From positions 115,384-179,383 of the forward strand of contig CAVOWK010000007.1 in assembly GCA_963700045.1 (NCBI GenBank): DNA of 64,000 nt, written 5' to 3'. The translations under genes were made by a program, and so were the position numbers. Shown one piece after another: positions 26,242 to 34,914 of the stretch. Position 1 is the stretch's first letter. The number at the start of each line of letters is the position of its first letter. The notes beneath the pieces were generated by a model. That model had not been told where the DNA came from. It ran no database searches and saw only the letters and a program-made list of their open reading frames with translations. The DNA comes from RPQJ01 sp963700045. GTDB lineage: Bacteria > Pseudomonadota > Gammaproteobacteria > Steroidobacterales > Steroidobacteraceae.

Positions 26242-27579
26242 TTACACGTTGAGCAGGAGGTGCTCTCGCTCCCAGCTGCTGATGACCTGCAGGAACGTAT
26301 CCTGCTCGCTTTCCTTCACCGCGGTGTAGGCCAGCACGAAGCGGTCGCCGAGCGTGTCGATCAGCGTCCGGCAGTCGCGCAGCAGCCGCACGGATTCTTC
26401 GAGGCTGCGCGGCAGGTTGAACGGCAGGTCGTACGCGCTGCCGGAGACGGGCTCCGACGGCTTCAGGCCCTCCAGCATGCCGAGGTAGCCGCAGGCCAGC
26501 GACGCCGCGAGTGCGAGGTACGGATTCGCGTCGGCCCCGGCGAGGCGGTTCTCGACGCGACGGTTGTCCGGGTTCGAGATCGGCACGCGCAGGCCAGCCG
26601 TGCGATTGTCGTAGCCCCATTGCGTGTTGATCGGCGCGAGGTGCCGCAGGATGATCCGGCGGAACGAATTCACGTTCGGCGCGAACAGCGCCATCGCGTG
26701 CGGCAGGTATTTCTGCAGGCCCGCGATGTGCGAGAAGAACAGCTGGCTCGGATTGCCGTCCTTGTCGCTGAACACGTTCTTGCCGGTCTTCGCGTCGACG
26801 ATGCTCTGGTGGATGTGCATCGCGCTGCCCGGCTCGCGCGCCATCGGCTTCGCCATGAACGTCGCGTACATCTTGTGGCGGAAGGCCGCCTCGCGCGCCG
26901 TGCGCTTGAACATGAACACCTGGTCGGCGAGCGACATCGCATCGCCGTGGATCAGGTTGATCTCCATCTGCGCGGCGCCGTCCTCGTGGATCAGCGTGTC
27001 GATCTCGATTTCCTGCGCCTCGCAGAACGCATAGATGTCGTCGAACAGCGGATCGAACTCGTTGACTGCGGCGATGCTGTAAGACTGGCGGCCGATTTCC
27101 GGCCGCCCCGAGCGACCCACCGGCGGCTTGAGCGGATAGTCGGCGTCGATGTTCGGCTCGACCAGGTAGAACTCGAGTTCCGGAGCGACGATCGGCTTCC
27201 AGCCCTTCTGCGCGTAGAGGTCGAGGATGTGGCGCAGTACGTAGCGCGGCGCCATCGTCACCGGACGGCCGTCCGAGTAATAGCTGTCGTGGATGACCTG
27301 TGCGGTCGGCTCGGCAGCCCACGGCACGACCCGCGTCGTCTTCGGGTCGGCTTTCAGCACGATGTCGATTTCCGACGGGCTGATGGCACGGTCGTCGTCC
27401 GGGTAATCGCCGGTGACGGTCTGCAGGAAGATGCTCTCGGGCATGCGCATGCCCTCGTCTTCCGCGAACTTCATCGCGGGCATCACCTTGCCGCGCGCGA
27501 TGCCTGCCATGTCGGGGACTACGGCCTCGACTTCCGAGATGCCGTGTTCCTTGAAAAACTGCTGGATCGGGGTGCTCAT
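26242..27579 (-). CDS. puuA: Gamma-glutamylputrescine synthetase-like glutamine synthetase, copy 1
   Basis: The 445-residue protein belongs to the GlnA superfamily. It has the metal/glutamate motifs VAPELEFYLVEP, EDGAAQMEINLIHGD and SAMHIHQSI, and the arginine-rich end of the active site (NRRVENRLAGADANPYLA). Length and context mark it as PuuA-type and not nitrogen-assimilation GlnA: no adenylylation-site tyrosine motif is seen, and puuD lies 5 bases upstream. PuuA joins glutamate to putrescine using ATP, the first step of the Puu pathway. Start ATG 27579 with a weak GGAAG. Confidence 0.88.
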   Translation of the reverse strand: MSTPIQQFFKEHGISEVEAVVPDMAGIARGKVMPAMKFAEDEGMRMPESIFLQTVTGDYPDDDRAISPSEIDIVLKADPKTTRVVPWAAEPTAQVIHDSYYSDGRPVTMAPRYVLRHILDLYAQKGWKPIVAPELEFYLVEPNIDADYPLKPPVGRSGRPEIGRQSYSIAAVNEFDPLFDDIYAFCEAQEIEIDTLIHEDGAAQMEINLIHGDAMSLADQVFMFKRTAREAAFRHKMYATFMAKPMAREPGSAMHIHQSIVDAKTGKNVFSDKDGNPSQLFFSHIAGLQKYLPHAMALFAPNVNSFRRIILRHLAPINTQWGYDNRTAGLRVPISNPDNRRVENRLAGADANPYLALAASLACGYLGMLEGLKPSEPVSGSAYDLPFNLPRSLEESVRLLRDCRTLIDTLGDRFVLAYTAVKESEQDTFLQVISSWEREHLLLNV

Positions 27580-27584
27580 GAAAA

Positions 27585-28340
27585 CTACTTCCGTGCGTTG
27601 ATTCGTGCGCGCGCCGCATCGCCGAACGCGGCGAACATGGCGTGCGAAAAGGGATTCTTCAGGACCTGCCATTCCGGGTGCCACTGCACCGCGAGCGCGA
27701 AGCCCGGTGCGTTACGGACACGGAACGCTTCGATCAGCCCGTCGGGGGCACGGGCTTCGATTTCGAGATCACGGCCGAGCGTCTGCACGCCCTGCGCATG
27801 CAGCGAGTTGACCATCACCCGCTCCGTGCCCGCGAGTCCGTGCAGGTAGCCGCCGCGCACGAGTTCCACCTCGTGTGCCGGCGCGTACTGGACTTCGAGC
27901 GGCTGCGCCTTGTCTTCGCGGTGATCCTGCATGCCCGGCACGTCCTGCACTTTCTGCCAGAGCGTGCCGCCGAACGCGACGTTCATTTCCTGGAAGCCGC
28001 GGCAGACGGCGAAGAGCGGGAGGCCCGCCGCGATGGCTCGCGGGATCAGCGGCAGCGTGGTCTCGTCGCGATGCGGGTCGTGCAGCGTGTCCGGATCGCC
28101 GGCCGTCCCCGCGTACCGGCGCGGCTCGACGTTGGAAGGACTACCCGTCAGCAGAATGCCGTCCAGCTCGGACAGCAGGTCGTCGAGGTCGCGCTCACCC
28201 AGCGAGGGGATGAGGACCGGGATCGCGTCGGCCGCGTCGGCCACGGCAGCGATGTACTTTTCCCCGACGCAGTGGAAGGGGTGCGGGCCCAGGATCCGGC
28301 GATCCGCGGGAATACCGATCAATGGTTTGTGGCGAGCCAC
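27585..28340 (-). CDS. puuD: Gamma-glutamyl-GABA hydrolase (class I glutaminase fold)
   Basis: The protein of about 251 residues is a class I glutamine-amidotransferase-like hydrolase: nucleophile Cys in LPLFAVCRGFQEMNVAFGG and catalytic His/Glu in ALAVQWHPEWQ, with DGILLTGSPSNVEP typical of PuuD/peptidase C26. It releases GABA and glutamate from gamma-glutamyl-GABA. GTG at 28340 (AGGA 9 bases ahead) gives the N-terminus ARHKPLIGIPADRR expected for the family; ATGs at 28373 and 28376 are alternatives. It is the first gene of the long minus-strand operon and is divergent from puuA2. Confidence 0.88.
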   Translation of the reverse strand: MARHKPLIGIPADRRILGPHPFHCVGEKYIAAVADAADAIPVLIPSLGERDLDDLLSELDGILLTGSPSNVEPRRYAGTAGDPDTLHDPHRDETTLPLIPRAIAAGLPLFAVCRGFQEMNVAFGGTLWQKVQDVPGMQDHREDKAQPLEVQYAPAHEVELVRGGYLHGLAGTERVMVNSLHAQGVQTLGRDLEIEARAPDGLIEAFRVRNAPGFALAVQWHPEWQVLKNPFSHAMFAAFGDAARARINARK

Positions 28341-28578
28341 GTTTAAAATCCTAGACGGCTCTTGGGAGGCCATCATTCGGGGACGGTCCGGATTAAACCA
28401 CAGCCAAGCTCCTGCCGTCGTCGCGCACCGCAAAAAAAAGGCCAAAAATCAGGCCAAACATGGACTTGGATCGATTCTTGACAGCGGCCGCACGGCTTGC
28501 CGGCCAGCGCGGCTAACGGCTATTCTCCTCGCTCCCAGACGGCGCAGCCGTCGCTAAATCCTAAACAACGGGTGTTTC

Positions 28579-29949
28579 ATGGCGCAGTTCGCGGAATTCG
28601 GGCCGGCCGCCGCCTGGCTCAAGCGTCATCCGCAGGTACGCTGTGTCGATCTGCTGCTCGCCGACCTCATGGGTATCCCCCGTGGCAAGCGAGTCACGGC
28701 TGCCGAGCTCGAAGGCGTGCACGGCACGGGCCTGCTGCTGCCCGGCTCGATGTTCGCACTCGACGTGCTCGGCGCAACCGTGCAGTCCACCGGCCTCGGC
28801 TTCGACGAAGGCGACGCCGATCGCGTGTGCCTGCCGGTTGCCGGCACGCTCGTGCCGGTGCCCTGGCTCGGCGAACACGTCGCACAGATGCAGGTCAGCA
28901 TGTACGAACACGACCGCACGCCGTTCCACGGCGATCCGCGGCACGTGCTCGAGAACGTCGTCGCACGCTTCACCGCCCTCGGGCTGAAGCCCGTGATGGC
29001 CGTCGAACTCGAGTTCTACCTCGTCGACTGCGAGCGCACGCCGGAGGGCCACGCGCAGCCGCCACGCCAGCCGCTGACCGGCCGCCGCGAAGTGAAGACG
29101 CAGATCAACTCGATGCAGGAGCTGGACGAGTACTCGGCCGTGCTGAGCGCGATCGACGTCGCTGCACGCGAGCAGGATCTTCCGGTCGGCACGGTGCTCG
29201 CCGAATACGGCCCCGGCCAGTTCGAAGTGAATTTGCACCACGTCGACGACCCCCTGCTCGCCTGCGATCACGCCATCCGTCTCAAGCGACTGGTGAAGGG
29301 GGTGGCGCTCGCCCACGGCATGGAAGCGACATTCATGCCGAAGCCATACCGCGACCACGCCGGCAGCGGCGCTCACCTGCACGTGAGCGTGCTCGATGCG
29401 CAGGGCCGCAACATTTTCCAGGCCGAGGAACCCGTCGGCAGCGAACAGCTGCGTCACGCGATCGGCGGGCTGGCCGCGACGATGAACGACGCGATCGCGA
29501 TCTGCGCCCCGACGGCGAATTCGTACCGGCGCTTCCAGCCCGAGGCCTACGTGCCGCTCAACCCGAGCTGGTCGGTGAACAACCGCGGCGTCGCGTTCCG
29601 TGTGCCGCACGGCCCGCCTGCAAGCCGTCGGGTCGAACATCGCATCGCCGGCGCCGATGCCAACCCGTACCTGCTCGCTGCAATCGTGCTCGCCGGCATG
29701 CACCTGGGACTCACGCGCAAGCTCGATCCGGGCCCCGTGCTGGCTGGCAACGCGTACCGCGACACCACGCCGACGATCCCGCAGTCTTGGCCGGAAGCGC
29801 TCGGCGTTTTCGAGCGCAGCGAATTCGCGCGCGAATACCTGGGCGAGCGCTTCGCGGGCCTGTACGCAGCGACCCGACGCGGCGAGATGCAGGATTTCTT
29901 CTCCTACGTGCCGGCCATCGATTACGACTGGTACCTGACCACGAGTTGA
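28579..29949 (+). CDS. puuA: Gamma-glutamylpolyamine synthetase-like glutamine synthetase, copy 2
   Basis: The 456-residue GlnA-superfamily protein has VMAVELEFYLVDCER, EYGPGQFEVNLHHVDD, SGAHLHVSVLD and SRRVEHRIAGADANPYLLA. It differs clearly from copy 1 across the window but keeps all metal and nucleotide residues. It is divergently transcribed from puuD across 238 bases and followed 4 bases later by the oxidase PuuB. The pair suggests that one synthetase feeds the PuuB route; the other may prefer a different amine (spermidine, ethanolamine or monoamines are known substrates of such paralogues). Confidence 0.86.
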   Translation: MAQFAEFGPAAAWLKRHPQVRCVDLLLADLMGIPRGKRVTAAELEGVHGTGLLLPGSMFALDVLGATVQSTGLGFDEGDADRVCLPVAGTLVPVPWLGEHVAQMQVSMYEHDRTPFHGDPRHVLENVVARFTALGLKPVMAVELEFYLVDCERTPEGHAQPPRQPLTGRREVKTQINSMQELDEYSAVLSAIDVAAREQDLPVGTVLAEYGPGQFEVNLHHVDDPLLACDHAIRLKRLVKGVALAHGMEATFMPKPYRDHAGSGAHLHVSVLDAQGRNIFQAEEPVGSEQLRHAIGGLAATMNDAIAICAPTANSYRRFQPEAYVPLNPSWSVNNRGVAFRVPHGPPASRRVEHRIAGADANPYLLAAIVLAGMHLGLTRKLDPGPVLAGNAYRDTTPTIPQSWPEALGVFERSEFAREYLGERFAGLYAATRRGEMQDFFSYVPAIDYDWYLTTS

Positions 29950-29953
29950 AGCC

Positions 29954-31237
29954 ATGCCGGTCGAGCACATCGATTCCTACTACGCCGCTTCGGCGCATCC
30001 CGCGCCGAACCGCCCGGCCCTGACAGGCGACGTCGAAGCCGACGTCTGCGTCGTGGGTGGCGGGATCGCAGGCTGCGCGACGGCGCTGTTCCTCGCGGAG
30101 CGTGGCTACCGGGTGGTGCTGCTCGAAGGCAATCGCATTGCGTTCGGCGCGTCGGGGCGCAGCGGCGGCCAGGCGATCGTCGGCTACGCATGCAGCCAGG
30201 ACACGCTGGCCGCACAGGTGGGACCGGCCGACGCGAGGAAGCTGTTCGACATCACCGTGGACGCACTGGACCTGGTCAAGGCACTGGTCGAAAGGCACCG
30301 GATCGATTGCGACCTGCACTGGGGACACCTGCACACCGCGATCAAGCCGCGCCAGGAAGCCGACCTGCGGGCTTACCAGGAAGAACTGACGGGCGAGTAC
30401 GGTTACGCCGGCACGCGCTGGCTCGACCGGGCAGAACTCGGCGAGGTGCTGGACACCGATCGGTACATCGGCGGCCTGCGCGACGATCGCAGCGGCCACC
30501 TGCATCCGCTCAACTACACGCTGGGACTAGCGGCCGCCGCCGAAGCGGCCGGCGTGCGGATCTACGAGCAGGCCATGGTCGTGGGCATCGAGCACGGGGC
30601 GTCCGCAAAGCTGCGCACGGCCGGCGGACAGTCGGTGCGGGCGCAGCACGTGGCGCTGTGCTGCAACGCCTTCATCGACGAGAGGATCTCGAAAAAGCTG
30701 CGCGACCGCATCATGCCGGTCGGCACGTACATCATCGCCACGGAACGCCTCGGGCAGGCGCGCATCGAATCGCTGCTGCGCGAGAACGTCGCCGTGTCGG
30801 ACGTGAACTTCGTGCTCGACTATTTCCGCCGCTCGGACGACCACCGCCTGCTGTTCGGTGGCCGCGTCAGCTACTCCGGTCGCGACGCGCGCAACACCGC
30901 CAGTGCCACGCGCATGCGAATGCTCAATGTCTTCCCGTCGCTCGCCGACGCGAAGATCGACTTCGCGTGGGGCGGTCACGTCGACATCACGATGAGCCGC
31001 GCACCGGACTTCGGGCGCATCGCACCCAACGTGTATTACCTGCAGGGTTTCTCGGGACACGGCATCGCGCTGACCGGCATTGCGGGCCAGCTGGTGGCCG
31101 AGACGATCGCGGGACAAGCCGAGCGTTTCGATCTCTTCACGAAGCTGCGACACCGCAACTTCCCCGGCGGACCGGCCCTGCGGACGCCGGCGCTCATGCT
31201 CGCAATGCTGTGGTTCCGGCTCAAGGACCTGCTCTGA
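29954..31237 (+). CDS. puuB: Gamma-glutamylputrescine oxidase (FAD)
   Basis: The 427-residue DAO-family flavoprotein starts with HIDSYYAASA and an FAD Rossmann motif DVCVVGGGIAGCATALFLAE. FGASGRSGGQAIVGYACSQD follows, as in PuuB, and near the C-terminus GFSGHGIALTGIAGQ closes the FAD site. It oxidises gamma-glutamylputrescine to the aldehyde, releasing ammonia and H2O2. It is directly downstream of puuA2 and probably co-translated. The aldehyde would go to PuuC at 38.8-40.3 kb. Confidence 0.9.
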   Translation: MPVEHIDSYYAASAHPAPNRPALTGDVEADVCVVGGGIAGCATALFLAERGYRVVLLEGNRIAFGASGRSGGQAIVGYACSQDTLAAQVGPADARKLFDITVDALDLVKALVERHRIDCDLHWGHLHTAIKPRQEADLRAYQEELTGEYGYAGTRWLDRAELGEVLDTDRYIGGLRDDRSGHLHPLNYTLGLAAAAEAAGVRIYEQAMVVGIEHGASAKLRTAGGQSVRAQHVALCCNAFIDERISKKLRDRIMPVGTYIIATERLGQARIESLLRENVAVSDVNFVLDYFRRSDDHRLLFGGRVSYSGRDARNTASATRMRMLNVFPSLADAKIDFAWGGHVDITMSRAPDFGRIAPNVYYLQGFSGHGIALTGIAGQLVAETIAGQAERFDLFTKLRHRNFPGGPALRTPALMLAMLWFRLKDLL

Positions 31238-31246
31238 TTCCGCTGG

Positions 31247-32167
31247 TCAGGGCCTGACCTCGAACGAGGACTGCGTGGCCACGGTCACCACCTGCCCTGC
31301 CGTCAGCGTCACTTCGCCACCGGTGCCCTTGGCGGCCGCCGTGCCGGCCGCCCCGCCGAGGATACCGCCGACGACCGAGCCATTCTTGTGCGAGACCTGG
31401 TGACCGATGATCGCACCGGCAGCCGCACCGCCGACGATCTTGGCGGTGTCCTTGCCGGTCTCACTCTTGCCGAGCTGCGTGAACGGCGCATTGATCGACA
31501 CGCTCGCGCCATTCGCCGCGACCAGCGAATTGAAGGTCACGCCGAGCGTCGGGGTGCCGCCGATCTTCTTGCTGCCCGAGATGATCTGCGTGATCGAGCC
31601 GTGCACGGACGCTCCAGCCTTCGCTGCGCGCCGATCGCCGACCATGAGGTCTGACGCGAGTCGCGCATCGACGCCATCGCCGACCTTGTTCGTCTTGGTA
31701 CCGACCGGCGAGATCAACTCGACTGCGAGCTGCGTTCCCGCGGGCACGACGATCGGTGTTGCCGGCGCCGCCGGCTGCGGTGCCGCCGCTGCAGTGGCTG
31801 TGGCCCCCTTGGCCGCGCCGGCCTTCCTCGCCGCTGCCTTCTTGGCAACCGCCGCTTGCGCGGCTGCAGCTGCCTCCGCCGCCGTTTCGGCATCACGCCT
31901 GGCGAGTTCGGCTTCGAGTTCCTTTTGCTTCAGCGCCGTCTCGCGTTCGGCGAGTTCCTTTTCCTTTGCCGCCAGTTCCGCGGCCTTCGCTTCGTCGGCA
32001 GCTTGCGCAGCCGCGGCCGCCTGGGCGGCAGCGTCGTCCTGAGTCGTCGCTTGAGCCAAGGGCTCCGGCGTTGCCGCCGGCGGGGTGGACTGACTGCAGC
32101 CCGTCATCCCCCAGGCAAGAGTGGCAGCGGACAACAGCAGGATTCGAAGCGTCGAGGCGTGGGGCAT
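31247..32167 (-). CDS. Lipoprotein with coiled Ala/Glu-rich linker and glycine-zipper domain
   Basis: The 306-residue protein has a signal ending in a lipobox (LAWGMTGCSQS), then about 90 residues of Ala/Glu/Lys-rich likely coiled coil (ELAAKEKELAERETALKQKE). A beta-rich domain follows (PAGTQLAVELISPVGTKTN), and a glycine-zipper segment (GGAAAGAIIGHQVSHKNGS, GGILGGAAGTAAA) near the end. This arrangement is seen in outer-membrane-attached envelope proteins of unknown role. It is convergent with puuB (9 bases apart). Start ATG 32167 chosen because it opens the signal peptide. Confidence 0.7.
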   Translation of the reverse strand: MPHASTLRILLLSAATLAWGMTGCSQSTPPAATPEPLAQATTQDDAAAQAAAAAQAADEAKAAELAAKEKELAERETALKQKELEAELARRDAETAAEAAAAAQAAVAKKAAARKAGAAKGATATAAAAPQPAAPATPIVVPAGTQLAVELISPVGTKTNKVGDGVDARLASDLMVGDRRAAKAGASVHGSITQIISGSKKIGGTPTLGVTFNSLVAANGASVSINAPFTQLGKSETGKDTAKIVGGAAAGAIIGHQVSHKNGSVVGGILGGAAGTAAAKGTGGEVTLTAGQVVTVATQSSFEVRP

Positions 32168-32319
32168 GGCGGTCACTGTGTGCGGGGAAGTGAACCCTAC
32201 GGTACCCGAAACGACGTCCCCTGCGCATGCGGCGTGTCCGAATGAGCACGCGATCACGACACTGCAGCCACAGGCATGCCGACTCGTGGCGGGGGCTCCA
32301 GCGTTGCGCTGTCCGACGC

Positions 32320-32682
32320 TCAGTCCTCGCTACCGGCGACACTGGCCCCGCTCGTGCACGTTTCATGCACGACGACGCGGGCCAGCAGCGGCAGCACGGG
32401 CTTGAGTTCCCGCCAGATGTAGCGCGCCAGGTTCTCGCTGGTCGGGTTATCGAGCCCGGGAACGTCGTTGAGATACCGATGGTCCAGCCGCTGGAACAGC
32501 GGTTCGAACGCCTGCTTGATCTCGGCAAAGTCCATCACCCAGCCCAGGCGCGGATCAACCGGACCGCTGACGTGCAGTTCGACGCGAAACGAATGCCCGT
32601 GAACACGCGCGCACTTGTGCCCCTCCGGGACGTTGGGCAGCCGGTGCGCGCTCTCGAGCGTGAAGGACTTGAAGATTTCCAC
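32320..32682 (-). CDS. queD: 6-carboxytetrahydropterin synthase
   Basis: The 120-residue protein is a QueD/PTPS-fold enzyme: the zinc histidines are in SFTLESAHRL and ARVHGHSFRVELHV, the catalytic region is VMDFAEIKQAF, LDHRYLND follows, and the end has RVVVHETCTSGASV. QueD converts dihydroneopterin triphosphate to 6-carboxytetrahydropterin in queuosine synthesis. Length matches the family. It lies 15 bases after the RlmKL gene, so both RNA-modification genes may share a transcript. Confidence 0.9.
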   Translation of the reverse strand: MEIFKSFTLESAHRLPNVPEGHKCARVHGHSFRVELHVSGPVDPRLGWVMDFAEIKQAFEPLFQRLDHRYLNDVPGLDNPTSENLARYIWRELKPVLPLLARVVVHETCTSGASVAGSED

Positions 32683-32697
32683 TGGCCGTCTTCCTCG

Positions 32698-34848
32698 TCA
32701 CCTGTGCGCAGATGCAGCGACTTTCGGACGCAGCACGTAGCAAACATGAATCCTGGGGTTGCGCGCGAAGTCCTCGGGGATTGTCGAGCGCGTGATGTCA
32801 TCCACCTGGAAGCGCTCGAGCGTCGCGCCGTCGAGCTTGAACTTCTGGAAGTTGTTCGAGAACACGATCGTGCCGTCGGGCGACAGCAGTCGTGACGCCG
32901 TCGCGAGCAACCAGCCGTGATCCATCTGCACGTCGAACTCTCGCTGCATGCGCTTGGACCGCGAGTGCGTCGGCGGATCGATGAAGATCAGGTCATAGGC
33001 CGGCGGGCGGATCTGCTGCGATTGCGCCTCGAGCCACGCCAGGCAATCCGCCTGGATGAACTCGTGCGACGGGCCACGCAGGGCATTGAGATCGAGGTTG
33101 CGCAAGGCCCAGTCGAGGTAAGTCTTCGACATGTCGATCGTGGTCGAACCGGTCGCGCCGCCGCCCACCGCGTGGACCGTCGCCGCACCCGTGTACGCGA
33201 AGAGGTTCAGGAAGCGCTTGCCCTTCGCCCACTCGCCGAGTCGCATGCGCGTGATGCGATGATCCAGGAACAATCCGGTGTCGAGGTAGTCGGTGAAGTT
33301 GACGAGGAAGCGGTAGCGGCCTTCGCGGACGACGTGAAACTGCGCTTCTGCGTCCAGCTTTTCGTACTGCTCCCCGGCCTTCTGCCGCTTGCGGACGCGC
33401 AGGAACATGTGCTCCGGCGCAATCTCGAGCACCGACGGAATGGCGGCGAGCGCTTCGTCACGACGGGCGCGCACGGACTCCGGCGCGATGCTCGACGGCG
33501 CCGCGTATTCCTGCACGCAGGCCCAGCGCTCGTCGTTGCCGTAGACGTCGATGGCGAACGCGTATTCAGGCATGTCGGCATCGTAGACGCGGAAGCAGGC
33601 GACGTCGTTGCGACGCGCCCAGCCGGCGAGTTTCGTGTAGTTCTTCCGCAGACGGTTCGCAAACATCGACGAGCCCGGACGTTCGCGGGCTGCTTCGAGC
33701 CGTGCCGCGCGCACCTGCGCCGGATCCGGCTCCTTCGCCGACTCGTCGAGATGAAACCGCAGCAGCCGGCACTCGATCGCCCCGTTGTAGAACGTGTGAG
33801 TGCGGTACGCCCGCAGCCCGAGCGCGCGCCCCAGTGGCGGATCGCCGGTGAATACACCCGCTTCCCAGCCCGGAAAGCAGCGCAGCAGCTTGTCGCCCAG
33901 ATTCGCGTAGAGCGCTTCGATCTGTTCCGGATCGCCGATGCGCACGCCGTACGGCGGGTTCACGACGACGAGACCGGTCGCATGGGTCGTCGCCGACAGG
34001 TTCGAGAGATCGCGGCGATCGAACAGCAGGTGGTTGCCGAGCCCGGCCCGGTTCGCGTTGGCGATCGCGGCACGGATCGCAGTCTGGTCGCGATCGCTGC
34101 CAGCGCAACGGCCTCCTTCGAGCACTTCGAGCCTGCGCGCGTCCTCTGCGACGGTCCGCAAGGTGTGCCAGAGCTCCTCGTCGTGCTGCAGCCAGCGCTC
34201 GAAGCCGAACCGGCGCCGAAGCAATCCAGGCGCAATCCCGGCGGCGATCATCGCGGCTTCGATCACGAGCGTGCCCGAGCCGCACATGGGGTCGTAGAAC
34301 GCCGCGCCTGCCGCCGCCATCGCCGCCCAGCCCGACCGCAGCAGCAGCGCGGCCGCGAGGTTTTCCTTGAGCGGTGCTTCGACGCCGGTCTGACGATAGC
34401 CGCGGCGGTGCAGCGGCTCGCCACTGAGGTCGATGCCGACAGTCACGCGTTCCCTGGCGAAGCGCAGGCTCACGCGCAGGTCGGGCGAGGCCCGATCGAC
34501 GTCGGGCCGCGCGCCCGTGTGTTCGCGCATCCGGTCCACGATCGCATCCCTGGCGCGCAGCGCCGCGAACTGCGTGTGGCGCAGCCAAGGCGGGGATTCG
34601 CCGACGACGTCGACCGCAAACGTGCCGTCCGAGCCCACGTGGCTCTCCCACGGCAACTCGAGCAGTCCCCGATACATCAGGTCGGGATCGCTCGCGCCGA
34701 TATCGGCCAGCGTCAGCAGCACGCGGCTGGCGGTGCGCGATTGCAGGCATGCGGTGTATGCGCTCGCCAGCGGCCCCTCGAAGCTCACGCCCGCCGGATG
34801 TTCACGCACTACGTCCACGCCATGCTGGCGCAGTTCCGCGGACAGCAT
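32698..34848 (-). CDS. rlmL: 23S rRNA methyltransferase RlmKL (fused RlmK and RlmL)
   Basis: The 716-residue protein contains a THUMP-like N-terminus, the RlmL methyltransferase domain (FYDPMCGSGTLVIEAAMIA, VVNPPYGVRIGD) giving m2G2445, and the RlmK domain (FLNLFAYTGAATVHAV, LIFIDPPTHSRSKRM) giving m7G2069. The start is unusual: family-like sequence (NQRHRFFAACPLNVAD) continues 17 residues upstream of the ATG at 34848 to a CTG at 34899. No ATG, GTG or TTG lies between an in-frame TGA and that CTG. The upstream gene ends 16 bases before it. Confidence 0.9.
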   Translation of the reverse strand: MLSAELRQHGVDVVREHPAGVSFEGPLASAYTACLQSRTASRVLLTLADIGASDPDLMYRGLLELPWESHVGSDGTFAVDVVGESPPWLRHTQFAALRARDAIVDRMREHTGARPDVDRASPDLRVSLRFARERVTVGIDLSGEPLHRRGYRQTGVEAPLKENLAAALLLRSGWAAMAAAGAAFYDPMCGSGTLVIEAAMIAAGIAPGLLRRRFGFERWLQHDEELWHTLRTVAEDARRLEVLEGGRCAGSDRDQTAIRAAIANANRAGLGNHLLFDRRDLSNLSATTHATGLVVVNPPYGVRIGDPEQIEALYANLGDKLLRCFPGWEAGVFTGDPPLGRALGLRAYRTHTFYNGAIECRLLRFHLDESAKEPDPAQVRAARLEAARERPGSSMFANRLRKNYTKLAGWARRNDVACFRVYDADMPEYAFAIDVYGNDERWACVQEYAAPSSIAPESVRARRDEALAAIPSVLEIAPEHMFLRVRKRQKAGEQYEKLDAEAQFHVVREGRYRFLVNFTDYLDTGLFLDHRITRMRLGEWAKGKRFLNLFAYTGAATVHAVGGGATGSTTIDMSKTYLDWALRNLDLNALRGPSHEFIQADCLAWLEAQSQQIRPPAYDLIFIDPPTHSRSKRMQREFDVQMDHGWLLATASRLLSPDGTIVFSNNFQKFKLDGATLERFQVDDITRSTIPEDFARNPRIHVCYVLRPKVAASAHR

Positions 34849-34914
34849 GTCCGCGACGTTGAGCGGGCAAGCGGCGAAAAAGCGATGGCGCTGGTTCAGG
34901 CGCGGTTGTGTCGT

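Noticed and set aside
28425..28483. A TTGACA (28478-28483) as puuA2 promoter and a GGCC hairpin with eight Ts on the minus strand as attenuator of puuD
   Set aside because: No -10 box at a workable distance from TTGACA, and the stem has only 4 bp. Both are too weak to annotate.
31856..32245. Plus-strand frames rich in Cys/Ser/Ala opposite the lipoprotein
   Set aside because: They mirror the Ala/Glu/Lys-rich coil of the lipoprotein and have no ribosome site.
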